A stretch of 6,565 nt of DNA. Origin: Bacilli bacterium. Lineage in GTDB: Bacteria > Bacillota_I > Bacilli_A > RF39 > UBA660. The notes below the pieces were generated by a model. That model was not told the DNA's origin. It saw only the letters and a list, made by a program, of their open reading frames with translations, and made no database searches. The stretch is taken from positions 1-6,565 of the forward strand of contig JAEDJT010000062.1 in assembly GCA_016296185.1 (NCBI GenBank), given 5' to 3'. Both the position numbers and the translations under genes were made by a program. Positions 1 through 5,936 of the stretch are shown piece after piece. How positions within the stretch are numbered: position 1 is the first letter of the stretch; each line of letters starts with the position of its first letter.

Positions 1-1151
1 GGAGTTAATAACTGATAAAAATTATGTTCAGTATAATATATAGTAGATCCCTTCTCTATATTATTATTTATATAATTAGTAGTTAAATAACTACTAGATA
101 ATTCATATCTAGTATTATCTATTATCATATTATAAGTCTTAGGTATAGTTAATAATATAAATATAATAATACTATATTTTAAATACTTATTATCTTTATT
201 AATCCAATACCAAAATATTAATACATATATAATTAAATATAATCTTAATACTGTAGAAAACCAAAATAAAGAATGTATTAATAATAAGAATAAAGTAAAT
301 GACCAAAATACTATACTATTCTTAAAATCCTTAATAGTAGATCTTATTATTAAATAAAATACTATTAACATACCAATAACAAATATAATATTTGTCTTAT
401 AACCACAAAATAACATAAAATCAGTACTTATAGTTTTAATAAATTTAAAAGGCCAATATCTAATTAAATTAGTATCCAATAAAGTACTAGACTTTCTAAT
501 AGAACTAAAAAAGAAACCATAAATAATACCATATAATATTATAGATAATATGAATAATAATACTAATAAACTTAATATCTTATTCTTATTATTATCTTTA
601 TTACCTTTAATAAAATATTTTCCCCAATAATCAATAACTAATATACCTACTATAGGTAATGTTATTAAATGAACATTACCTAATATACCTAATAATATAG
701 CATAAAGATAAGGATGTTCATCCTTATCTTTATATATACTAGCTATAATAAATAATAAAGGAATAACAAAACAATAAGGTCTAGCAAAATTACCATAATA
801 ATAAACTAAACCACTACTAAAAGTAATTAATATCTTTAATAAATTATCAAAAGAACTCTTCTTCCATAAAACAATAACAGCTATTATAGAAGACATAACA
901 GGTATTACTCTTTGTATTTCAACACTACATCCTGTTTTAGCAAATGGTACTAATAAGAAATACCATAAAAAAGAATGACCTTCATATTTCATCTGTTTAA
1001 TAATACCTAATGGACTTAAATCTCTAGCTATTAACCAACTTTGTAATTCATCTTGAGTAAAAGGTCTAGTAATAGATACAAATACTAATAAAAAAATATA
1101 TATTAATAATACAAATAAAAATAATTTATTTTTATTAATAAATTCTTTCAT
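1..1151 (-). CDS. GT-C-type polytopic membrane glycosyltransferase, 3' end beyond the window
   Basis: The reading frame is open from an ATG at 1149-1151 down to the left edge (383 codons, no stop of any kind), so the start is present and the C-terminus is missing. The protein is very hydrophobic, with a first membrane helix at about residues 9-27. A loop with DELQSWLIARD (residues 34-44) and EGHSFLWY (57-64) follows, then ARPYC near residue 125 and many further helices. An acidic DE pair in the first outer loop is typical of the GT-C fold (PMT_2/ArnT-like, RgtA-D-like). Such enzymes transfer sugars from polyprenyl-phosphate donors on the outer membrane face; donor and acceptor cannot be told here. 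The start is supported by an SD-like AGAGGTG (plus-strand cacctct at 1157-1163). It is a diverged paralog of the gene at 2287-3792: both share D-E-x-Q-S-W-L-x-A-R-D and E-G-H-x2-L-W-Y. All nine Trp codons are TGG. Family assignment is fairly sure; the exact activity is not. Confidence 0.82.
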   Translation of the reverse strand, partial: MKEFINKNKLFLFVLLIYIFLLVFVSITRPFTQDELQSWLIARDLSPLGIIKQMKYEGHSFLWYFLLVPFAKTGCSVEIQRVIPVMSSIIAVIVLWKKSSFDNLLKILITFSSGLVYYYGNFARPYCFVIPLLFIIASIYKDKDEHPYLYAILLGILGNVHLITLPIVGILVIDYWGKYFIKGNKDNNKNKILSLLVLLFILSIILYGIIYGFFFSSIRKSSTLLDTNLIRYWPFKFIKTISTDFMLFCGYKTNIIFVIGMLIVFYLIIRSTIKDFKNSIVFWSFTLFLLLIHSLFWFSTVLRLYLIIYVLIFWYWINKDNKYLKYSIIIFILLTIPKTYNMIIDNTRYELSSSYLTTNYINNNIEKGSTIYYTEHNFYQLLT

Positions 1152-1251
1152 TACTACACCTCTATTACTATATTTATAACAAAATAATTATAACATATAA
1201 TTAACTTTTTAAATATAATATGCTAAAATACATTAGAGGAAGTGATTCATT
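1152..1251. promoter_or_regulatory. Divergent promoter region between the GT-C gene and trpS
   Basis: This 100-bp gap separates two diverging genes. On the minus strand an extended -10, TATGTTATAAT, is visible (hexamer attata at plus positions 1187-1192), serving the GT-C gene. On the plus strand there are two candidate -10 boxes for trpS. One is TATAAT at 1214-1219, with a weak ATAACA at 1190-1195 as -35. The other is TAAAAT at 1224-1229, preceded by TG and with TTAACT at 1201-1206 spaced 17 bp away. The minus-strand -10 overlaps the first plus-strand -35, so the two promoters may compete. The trpS ribosome-binding site is AGAGGA at 1235-1240. No T-box leader is present, and the space is too short for one. 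Confidence 0.55.
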
Positions 1252-2256
1252 ATGAAAAAGACAATTTTAACAGGTTTAAGACCAACAGGTAACCTACATT
1301 TAGGACATTTATTTGGAGCTGGTCAAAACTGGGTTAAATTACAAGATGAATACAATTTTTACTTAGAAATAGCTGACGTACAAGCATTAACTGATAATTT
1401 TAATAATCCAGAAAAAGTAAGAAAGAATGTTAAAGAAATAACAATGGATTTATTATCTATTGGTATAGATCCAGAAAAAGTTAATTTATTCATTCAATCT
1501 AAAATACCTGAAATAGCAGAATTAACAGTTTATTATTCTAACTTAGTTACAGTAGCAAGATTACATAGAAACCCTACTGTTAAAACTGAAATAGCTCAAA
1601 AGAAAGAACTATTTGGTAACGAAGGAGAATCAATTACTTATGGATTCTTAGGATACCCTGTTTCACAAGCTGCAGATATAACAGCATTTGATGGTGAATT
1701 AGTACCAGTTGGTGAAGACCAACTACCTCTAATTGAACAATGTAGAGAAATAGTTAGAAAATTTAATAATATATATGGAGATACATTAACAGAACCAGAA
1801 AGTTACTTATCTAAAACAAAAAGAATTAAAGGATTAGATGGTAATGAAAAAATGGGTAAATCATTAGGTAATGCAATTTACTTAGTAGATGATGAAGAAA
1901 CAGTTAATAAAAAAATAATGGGAGCTGTTACAGATCCGGATAAAATTAAAAAAGATGATCCAGCTAATCCAGATGTATGTATGGTTTATTATTATCATAA
2001 ACTTGTTAATACAGATGAAAACGTTAATACAATATGTTCTGAATGTAAAAAAGGAGAAAGAGGTTGCGTAGCTTGTAAAAAAGAATTAGCAGCTCGTATG
2101 AATGAATTCTTAAGCGATTTCAGAGCTAAAAGAAAACAATACGAAGAAAATCCTGAATTAGTACAAAAGATTCTAGACGAAGGTACAAAACGTGCTCAAG
2201 AAAAAGCTAAAGAACAAATGGCTAAAGTAAGAAAAGCAATGAAGATAGATTACTAA
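1252..2256 (+). CDS. trpS: Tryptophanyl-tRNA synthetase (TrpRS), probably with a [4Fe-4S] site
   Basis: This is a class I aminoacyl-tRNA synthetase that charges tRNA-Trp with tryptophan in the cytoplasm. At 334 residues it has normal full length. The HIGH-type motif is HLGH (residues 16-19) within PTGNLHLGHLFGA, and the KMSKS loop is KMGKS (200-204). Other family signatures are ADVQALTD (41-48), the YPVSQAADI segment (135-143) and GEDQ (154-157). A Cys-rich insertion near the C-terminal domain has C243, C262, C265, C272 and C275. The C-x21-C-x6-C-x2-C spacing closely resembles the cluster-binding motif of Thermotoga maritima TrpRS. The start is fixed by AGAGGA 11 nt upstream and by the conserved MKKTILTGLRPTG beginning. 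It is the only plus-strand gene and lies alone between two minus-strand GT-C paralogs. Its stop falls in the loop of its own terminator hairpin. Its single Trp codon (W27) is TGG. Confidence 0.97.
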   Translation: MKKTILTGLRPTGNLHLGHLFGAGQNWVKLQDEYNFYLEIADVQALTDNFNNPEKVRKNVKEITMDLLSIGIDPEKVNLFIQSKIPEIAELTVYYSNLVTVARLHRNPTVKTEIAQKKELFGNEGESITYGFLGYPVSQAADITAFDGELVPVGEDQLPLIEQCREIVRKFNNIYGDTLTEPESYLSKTKRIKGLDGNEKMGKSLGNAIYLVDDEETVNKKIMGAVTDPDKIKKDDPANPDVCMVYYYHKLVNTDENVNTICSECKKGERGCVACKKELAARMNEFLSDFRAKRKQYEENPELVQKILDEGTKRAQEKAKEQMAKVRKAMKIDY

Positions 2257-2273
2257 TCTATCTTTTTCATTGC
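2236..2273. terminator. trpS: trpS intrinsic terminator, possibly bidirectional
   Basis: A perfect 10-bp stem pairs 2242-2251 (aagatagatt) with 2255-2264 (aatctatctt) around a 3-nt loop that begins inside the trpS stop region, and T's continue to 2267. An outer 6-bp stem, 2236-2241 (gcaatg) with 2268-2273 (cattgc), extends the hairpin after a 3-nt bulge. Read on the minus strand, the extended hairpin is followed by TTTT (plus 2232-2235), so it could also stop transcripts arriving from the convergent GT-C gene. Confidence 0.75.
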
Positions 2274-2276
2274 ATT

Positions 2277-2308
2277 AAAAAAGATATTAATTAATATCAA
2301 TATCTTTT
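2277..2308 (-). terminator. Intrinsic terminator of the interrupted GT-C gene
   Basis: On the minus strand AAAAGATATT (2299-2308) pairs with AATATCTTTT (2279-2288), and the T-run extends to 2277. An alternative fold uses the perfect palindrome at 2283-2298. The stop codon of the gene (2287-2289) lies within the structure, and the final codons Asp-Ile-Asp-Ile-Asn form one arm. It is AU-rich and therefore a weak hairpin, backed up by the trpS hairpin directly beyond it. Confidence 0.6.
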
Positions 2309-3792
2309 CTAACAAAAATAAAATAATTCATCTTAAAACAATTAAATTCAAAAGATTGTTTACCATAAAAATAATACTTATTATAATACTCCTCTACTTC
2401 AGGAAAAAAATCATAAAAACTTATATCAAGATCTTCAACACTAGCTACAATAATATCAATATCATTATCAATAAAATAATCCTTATTAGGTATTAAAGAA
2501 CCAATATACATTTTCTCTAAAGAAGAATATTTACTAAAATCTTTATTATCTTCACAAAATTCAGCATTACAATAATTAACTAAACCATCATAAAACTTAC
2601 CTCTACCATCCCAATAATAAAAACTACTATCATAATTATAAAAAATATTCTTATCATAATAACCATTTAAAGCAACAGAATAAAAATTAACACCATATAT
2701 CTTTTTATCATAAACATCATACTTATCAATAAACTTATAAGCTTCATAACTACCAGAATATTGATATTTAATATCATTATATAAAGAACATAAAGTCCAA
2801 GGTAATTGCATTATTAAACTAAATAATAAAAACTTTTTAAAGAATTTATCATCATGTAAATCATATATCCATAAATAAAATACATATTCTATAAATACAA
2901 TACCTAAATGCCATCCAGAAAAATACTTAAATATATAAAAACATAACATAGGTCCAAATATTATTAACATTCTAATAGCATTAATCTTATCTTTCTTTAA
3001 TCTAATAACATGTAATATTAATATAATTAAAGAAGTAATAAATCCAAATAATATATATATAGATTTAATCTTATCAAAACCAGTTAATATTAAATAAGGA
3101 TAAAAGAAACAATAAGATAAATTAAAAGTTCTATTATAAGCATTAAATGCATTAGTACTATATGGATATACATATAATATAACTAATAAAAAACTAATAA
3201 ATAAAATTATAAAAGTAATAATATGATTAATCTTATTATCATATTTATTTTTATACCATTCTAATATCCATATTAAAAATATAGATCAAGCAAATAAATA
3301 TAAATAAACTTCAGTATTAATCATTAATATTATAATAATACTAAATAATAATAAATGTTTATGTCTATCTTCCCATAATATAGCTAATAATACTAATAAT
3401 AAAAATATTAAACAATAACTTCTAGCAATAATATTATATTGATATAAAATAAAATAACTAAATATAAATAATATTTTAATAATCTTATTAAACTTAGATT
3501 TAAATAAAAATAATATAACACCTATAGTATTAATAATTAAAGATACTATAAATATCTTACTATATGGTAATCCTAAATATATAAATGGTTTTAATACTAA
3601 ATACCATAATATAGGATGACCTTCAGCATGACAATATACAGTTAATAATTGATATATAGAAGCATCTCTAGCAAGTAACCATGATTGAGCTTCATCAGCC
3701 CATACTTCATGATGAAGACCTAACATAACAGATACTAATACAAATATTAATATAACAACAATATTAAATATTTTATCTTTATTAAACTTCAT
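2287..3792 (-). pseudogene. GT-C-type membrane glycosyltransferase interrupted by one in-frame TGA
   Basis: One reading frame of 501 codons runs from ATG at 3790-3792 to TAA at 2287-2289 and is broken only by TGA at 3286-3288 (codon 169). The first 168 residues hold a membrane helix (10-26), the outer-loop motif ADEAQSWLLARD (32-43), EGHPILWY (57-64) and ARSYC, as in the paralog at 1-1151. After the TGA the frame continues for 105 codons of hydrophobic helices. It then runs through a Met at 2968-2970 into a 227-residue part with about three helices and a Tyr/Asp-rich, probably extracytoplasmic, tail. The start has an SD-like GTGAGGT (plus 3800-3806) and a clear extended -10. The Met at 2970 has no ribosome-binding site, so the 3' half is not a separate gene. 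There is no other decay: no frameshift and no second stop. Possible explanations are a recent nonsense mutation, a base-call error, or read-through of UGA. The ten other Trp codons of this gene are all TGG. A UDP- or polyprenyl-sugar transferase role is family inference only. Confidence 0.8.
3286..3288 (-). other. In-frame TGA codon within the GT-C gene
   Basis: The plus-strand triplet tca at 3286-3288 reads TGA on the minus strand, between the segments YLYLFA and SIFLIWILEW, inside a predicted membrane helix. One base change from TGG (Trp) or GGA (Gly) would produce it, and both residues are plausible there. It is the only TGA in frame in any gene of the window, and no gene in the window ends in TGA. 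Confidence 0.9.
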
Positions 3793-3823
3793 ACTTACTA
3801 CCTCACTAAATTAAATTATAACA
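3793..3823 (-). promoter_or_regulatory. Promoter and ribosome-binding site of the interrupted GT-C gene
   Basis: On the minus strand TATGTTATAAT, a full Gram-positive extended -10 (hexamer at plus 3815-3820), lies directly after the T-run of the rmuC terminator. The SD-like GTGAGGT (plus 3800-3806) is 7 nt before the ATG. The expected transcript start would leave a leader of only about 15-20 nt. No good -35 is seen; that position falls inside the terminator palindrome. Confidence 0.6.
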
Positions 3824-3824
3824 T

Positions 3825-3850
3825 AAAAAAGAAGATGATTAATCATCTTC
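3825..3850 (-). terminator. Intrinsic terminator of the VTT-rmuC operon
   Basis: A perfect 20-bp palindrome at 3831-3850 (gaagatgatt then aatcatcttc) is followed on the minus strand by six T's (3825-3830). The TAA stop of rmuC (3839-3841) sits at the centre of the hairpin, and the last codons Lys-Glu-Asp-Asp encode the 5' arm. Confidence 0.8.
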
Positions 3851-4945
3851 TTTACTAGTTAATAAGTTAACATCTACACTATTAATAGAATCAAATCTCT
3901 TAGTAATCTTTTCAGTAGTAATATTAATATCTTTAATATCTTTAGTTACTGTATCAATACTACGAGATAACTTATCCCATCTTTCTCTATACTTAGCAAA
4001 TTCATTACTTAATTTATTTAATTCAACATGAATAACTTTAGCATATTTATCTTTTTCCATATTCTTAACTATCATTTGAATAATTGTTAATGTACTCATT
4101 AATGTTGTAGGACCAGCAATCCATACTTTCTTATTATAAGCATATTCTAATAAATCATAATGATATGCATTAATCTCAGCAAATATAGCTTCAGCTGGTA
4201 AGAACATAATAGCTTCATCAGCAGTTTCACCAGCTATTATATATTTACTACTAATAGCATCAATATGTTTCTTAACATCAGCTTTAAACATTTTAGAAGC
4301 AACTTCTCTTTCAGTAGCTGATAAAGATCTATCTGTCATTCTTTGATAATTTTCTAATGGGAATTTACTATCTATACAAATAGTACCTAATGGTTCAGGA
4401 GCAAATAAAATACTATCTGCAATACTACCATTACTCATAGTATGTTGAATATCATATATATCCCCTTTTTTATCCCCAAAAACGCTAGATAAGATGTAAT
4501 TAAGATTTACTTCGCCAAATATACCTCTAGTCTTCTTATCAGTTAAAACACTTTGTAAATCAACAATTTCACTAGTTAAACTATCAATCTTCTTTTGAGC
4601 TTCATCTATTTTAGAAATTCTTTCTAAAATATTATTAAATGTCTTATTAGTCTTTTCAAAATTTTGATCAATTCTCTCATTAACCTTTTCATTAATTAAT
4701 AATAACTTATGTTCAATCATTTCATTCATATTAATAAACTTATCTTCTAAACTATTATTTAACTTATTAAAATCATCATTTAAATTCTTATTAATATCAA
4801 ACTTAAATTGACCTAAATCACTATTAACATTCTTTTCTAATTTACCTAATCTTTCAACTATATCTTTATCATCATCTTTCTTAAGTAAATTAGCTATTTG
4901 TAATATTACTATTAATATACCAATACCTATTAAAATAAAATCCAT
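3839..4945 (-). CDS. rmuC: DNA recombination protein RmuC
   Basis: RmuC-family proteins are implicated in limiting DNA inversions and rearrangements at short inverted repeats; the core domain has a PD-(D/E)xK nuclease-like fold. The 368-residue protein shows the usual order. An N-terminal membrane anchor (residues 3-21) is followed by a long charged coiled coil (about 25-135) and the RmuC domain (about 138-325). Visible signatures are GIFGEVNLNYIL (141-152), ADSILF (176-181), ICIDSKFPLENY (189-200, with the D-x-K pair D192/K194), ADEAIMFLPAEAIFAE (242-257) and GPTTLMSTL (278-286). A short helical tail ends in an acidic KEDD. The start follows an AGGA ribosome-binding site that overlaps the TAG stop of the upstream VTT gene, leaving only 9 nt between the genes. 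This indicates co-transcription and probable translational coupling. Length and domain order are normal. Trp codons are TGG. Confidence 0.95.
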   Translation of the reverse strand: MDFILIGIGILIVILQIANLLKKDDDKDIVERLGKLEKNVNSDLGQFKFDINKNLNDDFNKLNNSLEDKFINMNEMIEHKLLLINEKVNERIDQNFEKTNKTFNNILERISKIDEAQKKIDSLTSEIVDLQSVLTDKKTRGIFGEVNLNYILSSVFGDKKGDIYDIQHTMSNGSIADSILFAPEPLGTICIDSKFPLENYQRMTDRSLSATEREVASKMFKADVKKHIDAISSKYIIAGETADEAIMFLPAEAIFAEINAYHYDLLEYAYNKKVWIAGPTTLMSTLTIIQMIVKNMEKDKYAKVIHVELNKLSNEFAKYRERWDKLSRSIDTVTKDIKDINITTEKITKRFDSINSVDVNLLTSKEDD

Positions 4946-4954
4946 AATATCATC

Positions 4955-5545
4955 CTATTCTATATTTAATTTAGTACTTACTATTTTAGTTAATGCAAAT
5001 GTAAGTAACATTAATGCAATTACTTTAACAATTTGAATTGGATTAGTCAAACATTCTAGAATATTTGTACCAATATAAGCCCAAAAACAAACTATAAATA
5101 CTTTACCTACAGCTAATGCATAAAAAAATTTTTTTAATTTAATCTTACTTAAACCTGCACATACATTTATTAAAAAAGATGGCATAAATGGTATTGCTAT
5201 TATTAATACCATTTTATTAAATGATAGACCTTCTATCATTTTCATAAATTCTCTTATCTTCTTCTTTTTTCTTAAATTTTTATTAAAAAATTTACTAAAA
5301 CCTTTTCTACATAACCATCCTACAGTAAATCCACCTAAAGTTGTTAAAATCCAACTTATTATAACACCTAATATAGGTCCTAATGTTTTAGTATTAATAG
5401 TAATAAATACTACTAAAGGTAAAAATGCAAATAAACTTTCTAAATATATTAAAACAGAACTTATTAAAGGAGCTAAATAGCCTAAATCATTTAATAAGTT
5501 ATTTAAAGATAAATCTATAGATTGTAAGCTATTAACTATATTCAT
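4955..5545 (-). CDS. VTT-domain (DedA/TVP38-like) integral membrane protein
   Basis: This 196-residue polytopic protein has helices at about 22-50, 55-78, 111-131, 140-162 and 170-188, with a basic cytoplasmic loop (KNLRKKKKIR, 89-98). The VTT/DedA family, which includes undecaprenyl-phosphate flippases and eukaryotic lipid scramblases, is indicated by three features. These are the Glu followed by a Pro-containing helix (YLESLFAFLPL, 34-44), the Gly-rich GGFTVGWLCRKG (71-82), and IPFMPSFLINVCAGLSKI (118-135), which matches the family's P-x2-P...N-x2-AG signature. Many relatives have an Arg shortly before that Pro pair; here the position is in LIIAI, without Arg. A lipid-transport role is family inference. 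The start is backed by GGTGA (plus tcacc at 5552-5556), 6 nt before the ATG. It is the first gene of an operon with rmuC and has its own promoter upstream. Confidence 0.85.
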   Translation of the reverse strand: MNIVNSLQSIDLSLNNLLNDLGYLAPLISSVLIYLESLFAFLPLVVFITINTKTLGPILGVIISWILTTLGGFTVGWLCRKGFSKFFNKNLRKKKKIREFMKMIEGLSFNKMVLIIAIPFMPSFLINVCAGLSKIKLKKFFYALAVGKVFIVCFWAYIGTNILECLTNPIQIVKVIALMLLTFALTKIVSTKLNIE

Positions 5546-5562
5546 ACTTCTTCACCAATATT

Positions 5563-5592
5563 ATTATAAAATACATATAAATACTTTAACAA
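5563..5592 (-). promoter_or_regulatory. Promoter of the VTT-rmuC operon
   Basis: On the minus strand TTGTTA (plus 5587-5592) and TATAAT (plus 5563-5568) are separated by 18 bp. The -35 matches the consensus at four of six bases and the -10 at all six. No convincing terminator separates the rhodanese gene from this promoter, so read-through from that gene may add to expression. Confidence 0.6.
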
Positions 5593-5627
5593 TGATATAG
5601 GAATTTTTCTATGTAAATAAATGACAA

Positions 5628-5876
5628 CTATTCTTTAGTAACATAAGTTACATCATAACCATAAAAATCTAATATATTAATAGCTTTCTTACTTCTTATT
5701 CCACCATTACAATATATATAGTATTTATCATTCTTATTTAATACTTCTCTATAATTATTCATTAATTTCTCATATGGAATATGTTTATAGTTTTTTACTA
5801 CTCCACTAGGACTATTATTTATATCTATAAACATTCCCATATTATCATTATAATCTTTTAATAATATTTTCTTCAT
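5628..5876 (-). CDS. Small single-domain rhodanese-like sulfurtransferase
   Basis: This 82-residue cytoplasmic protein is a single rhodanese fold without a signal peptide. The active-site loop is C-N-G-G-I-R-S at residues 56-62, after the beta-strand YYIY. C56 would carry the persulfide, and the loop agrees with the C-x2-G-x-R-S pattern of active small rhodaneses. FIDIN (16-20) and the HIP segment (32-34) correspond to the family's first conserved strand and its GHIPGA-like region. The last helix-strand pair, AINILDFYGYDVTYV, is also typical. The protein is a little shorter than most family members (about 95-110 residues), with a compressed N-terminal half. A strong SD, AGGAGG (plus 5881-5886), lies only 4 nt before the ATG, which is tight. 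It transfers sulfane sulfur to an unknown acceptor, and its neighbours do not reveal a partner. Confidence 0.9.
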   Translation of the reverse strand: MKKILLKDYNDNMGMFIDINNSPSGVVKNYKHIPYEKLMNNYREVLNKNDKYYIYCNGGIRSKKAINILDFYGYDVTYVTKE

Positions 5877-5903
5877 AATACCTCCTAGTGTATTTTATTC
5901 CAT
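5877..5903 (-). promoter_or_regulatory. Possible promoter and strong SD of the rhodanese gene
   Basis: Right after the T-run of the upstream terminator the minus strand reads TATGGAATAAAAT. It contains a -10-like TAAAAT (plus 5892-5897) and a nearby TATG element. AGGAGGT (plus 5880-5886) follows. The spacing implies an almost leaderless transcript, so the promoter call is weak; the SD is clear. Confidence 0.4.
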
Positions 5904-5936
5904 AAAAAAGAGATGACTTAATTAATTAGTCATCTC
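5904..5936 (-). terminator. Intrinsic terminator of the acidic low-complexity protein gene
   Basis: On the minus strand GAGATGACT (plus 5928-5936) pairs with AGTCATCTC (plus 5910-5918) as a perfect 9-bp stem around a 9-nt AT-only loop, followed by six T's (5904-5909). The TAA stop (5926-5928) lies at the top of the 5' arm, and the final Gly-Asp-Asp codons form that arm. Confidence 0.8.

Noticed and set aside
1152..1251. T-box riboswitch controlling trpS
   Set aside because: The space is only 100 bp, contains no T-box core sequence or leader terminator, and carries the divergent promoters.
2287..2970. A separate 227-residue gene starting at the Met at 2968-2970
   Set aside because: No ribosome-binding site precedes it, and the same frame runs upstream without a stop for 105 codons to the TGA and then on through the motif-bearing GT-C N-terminus. 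It is the 3' part of the interrupted gene.
3286..3288. TGA as a selenocysteine codon
   Set aside because: The position is inside a membrane helix without a redox motif, no convincing SECIS-like hairpin follows, and GT-C enzymes are not known selenoproteins.
3286..3288. Complete UGA-to-Trp genetic code (code 4) for this organism
   Set aside because: Trp is written TGG 25 times in these genes against one TGA. In an AT-rich code-4 genome TGA would be expected to dominate. A low-level or early recoding cannot be excluded from this window.
5590..5627. Terminator after the rhodanese gene
   Set aside because: Only a weak, short inverted repeat without a following T-run is present, so no terminator was called.
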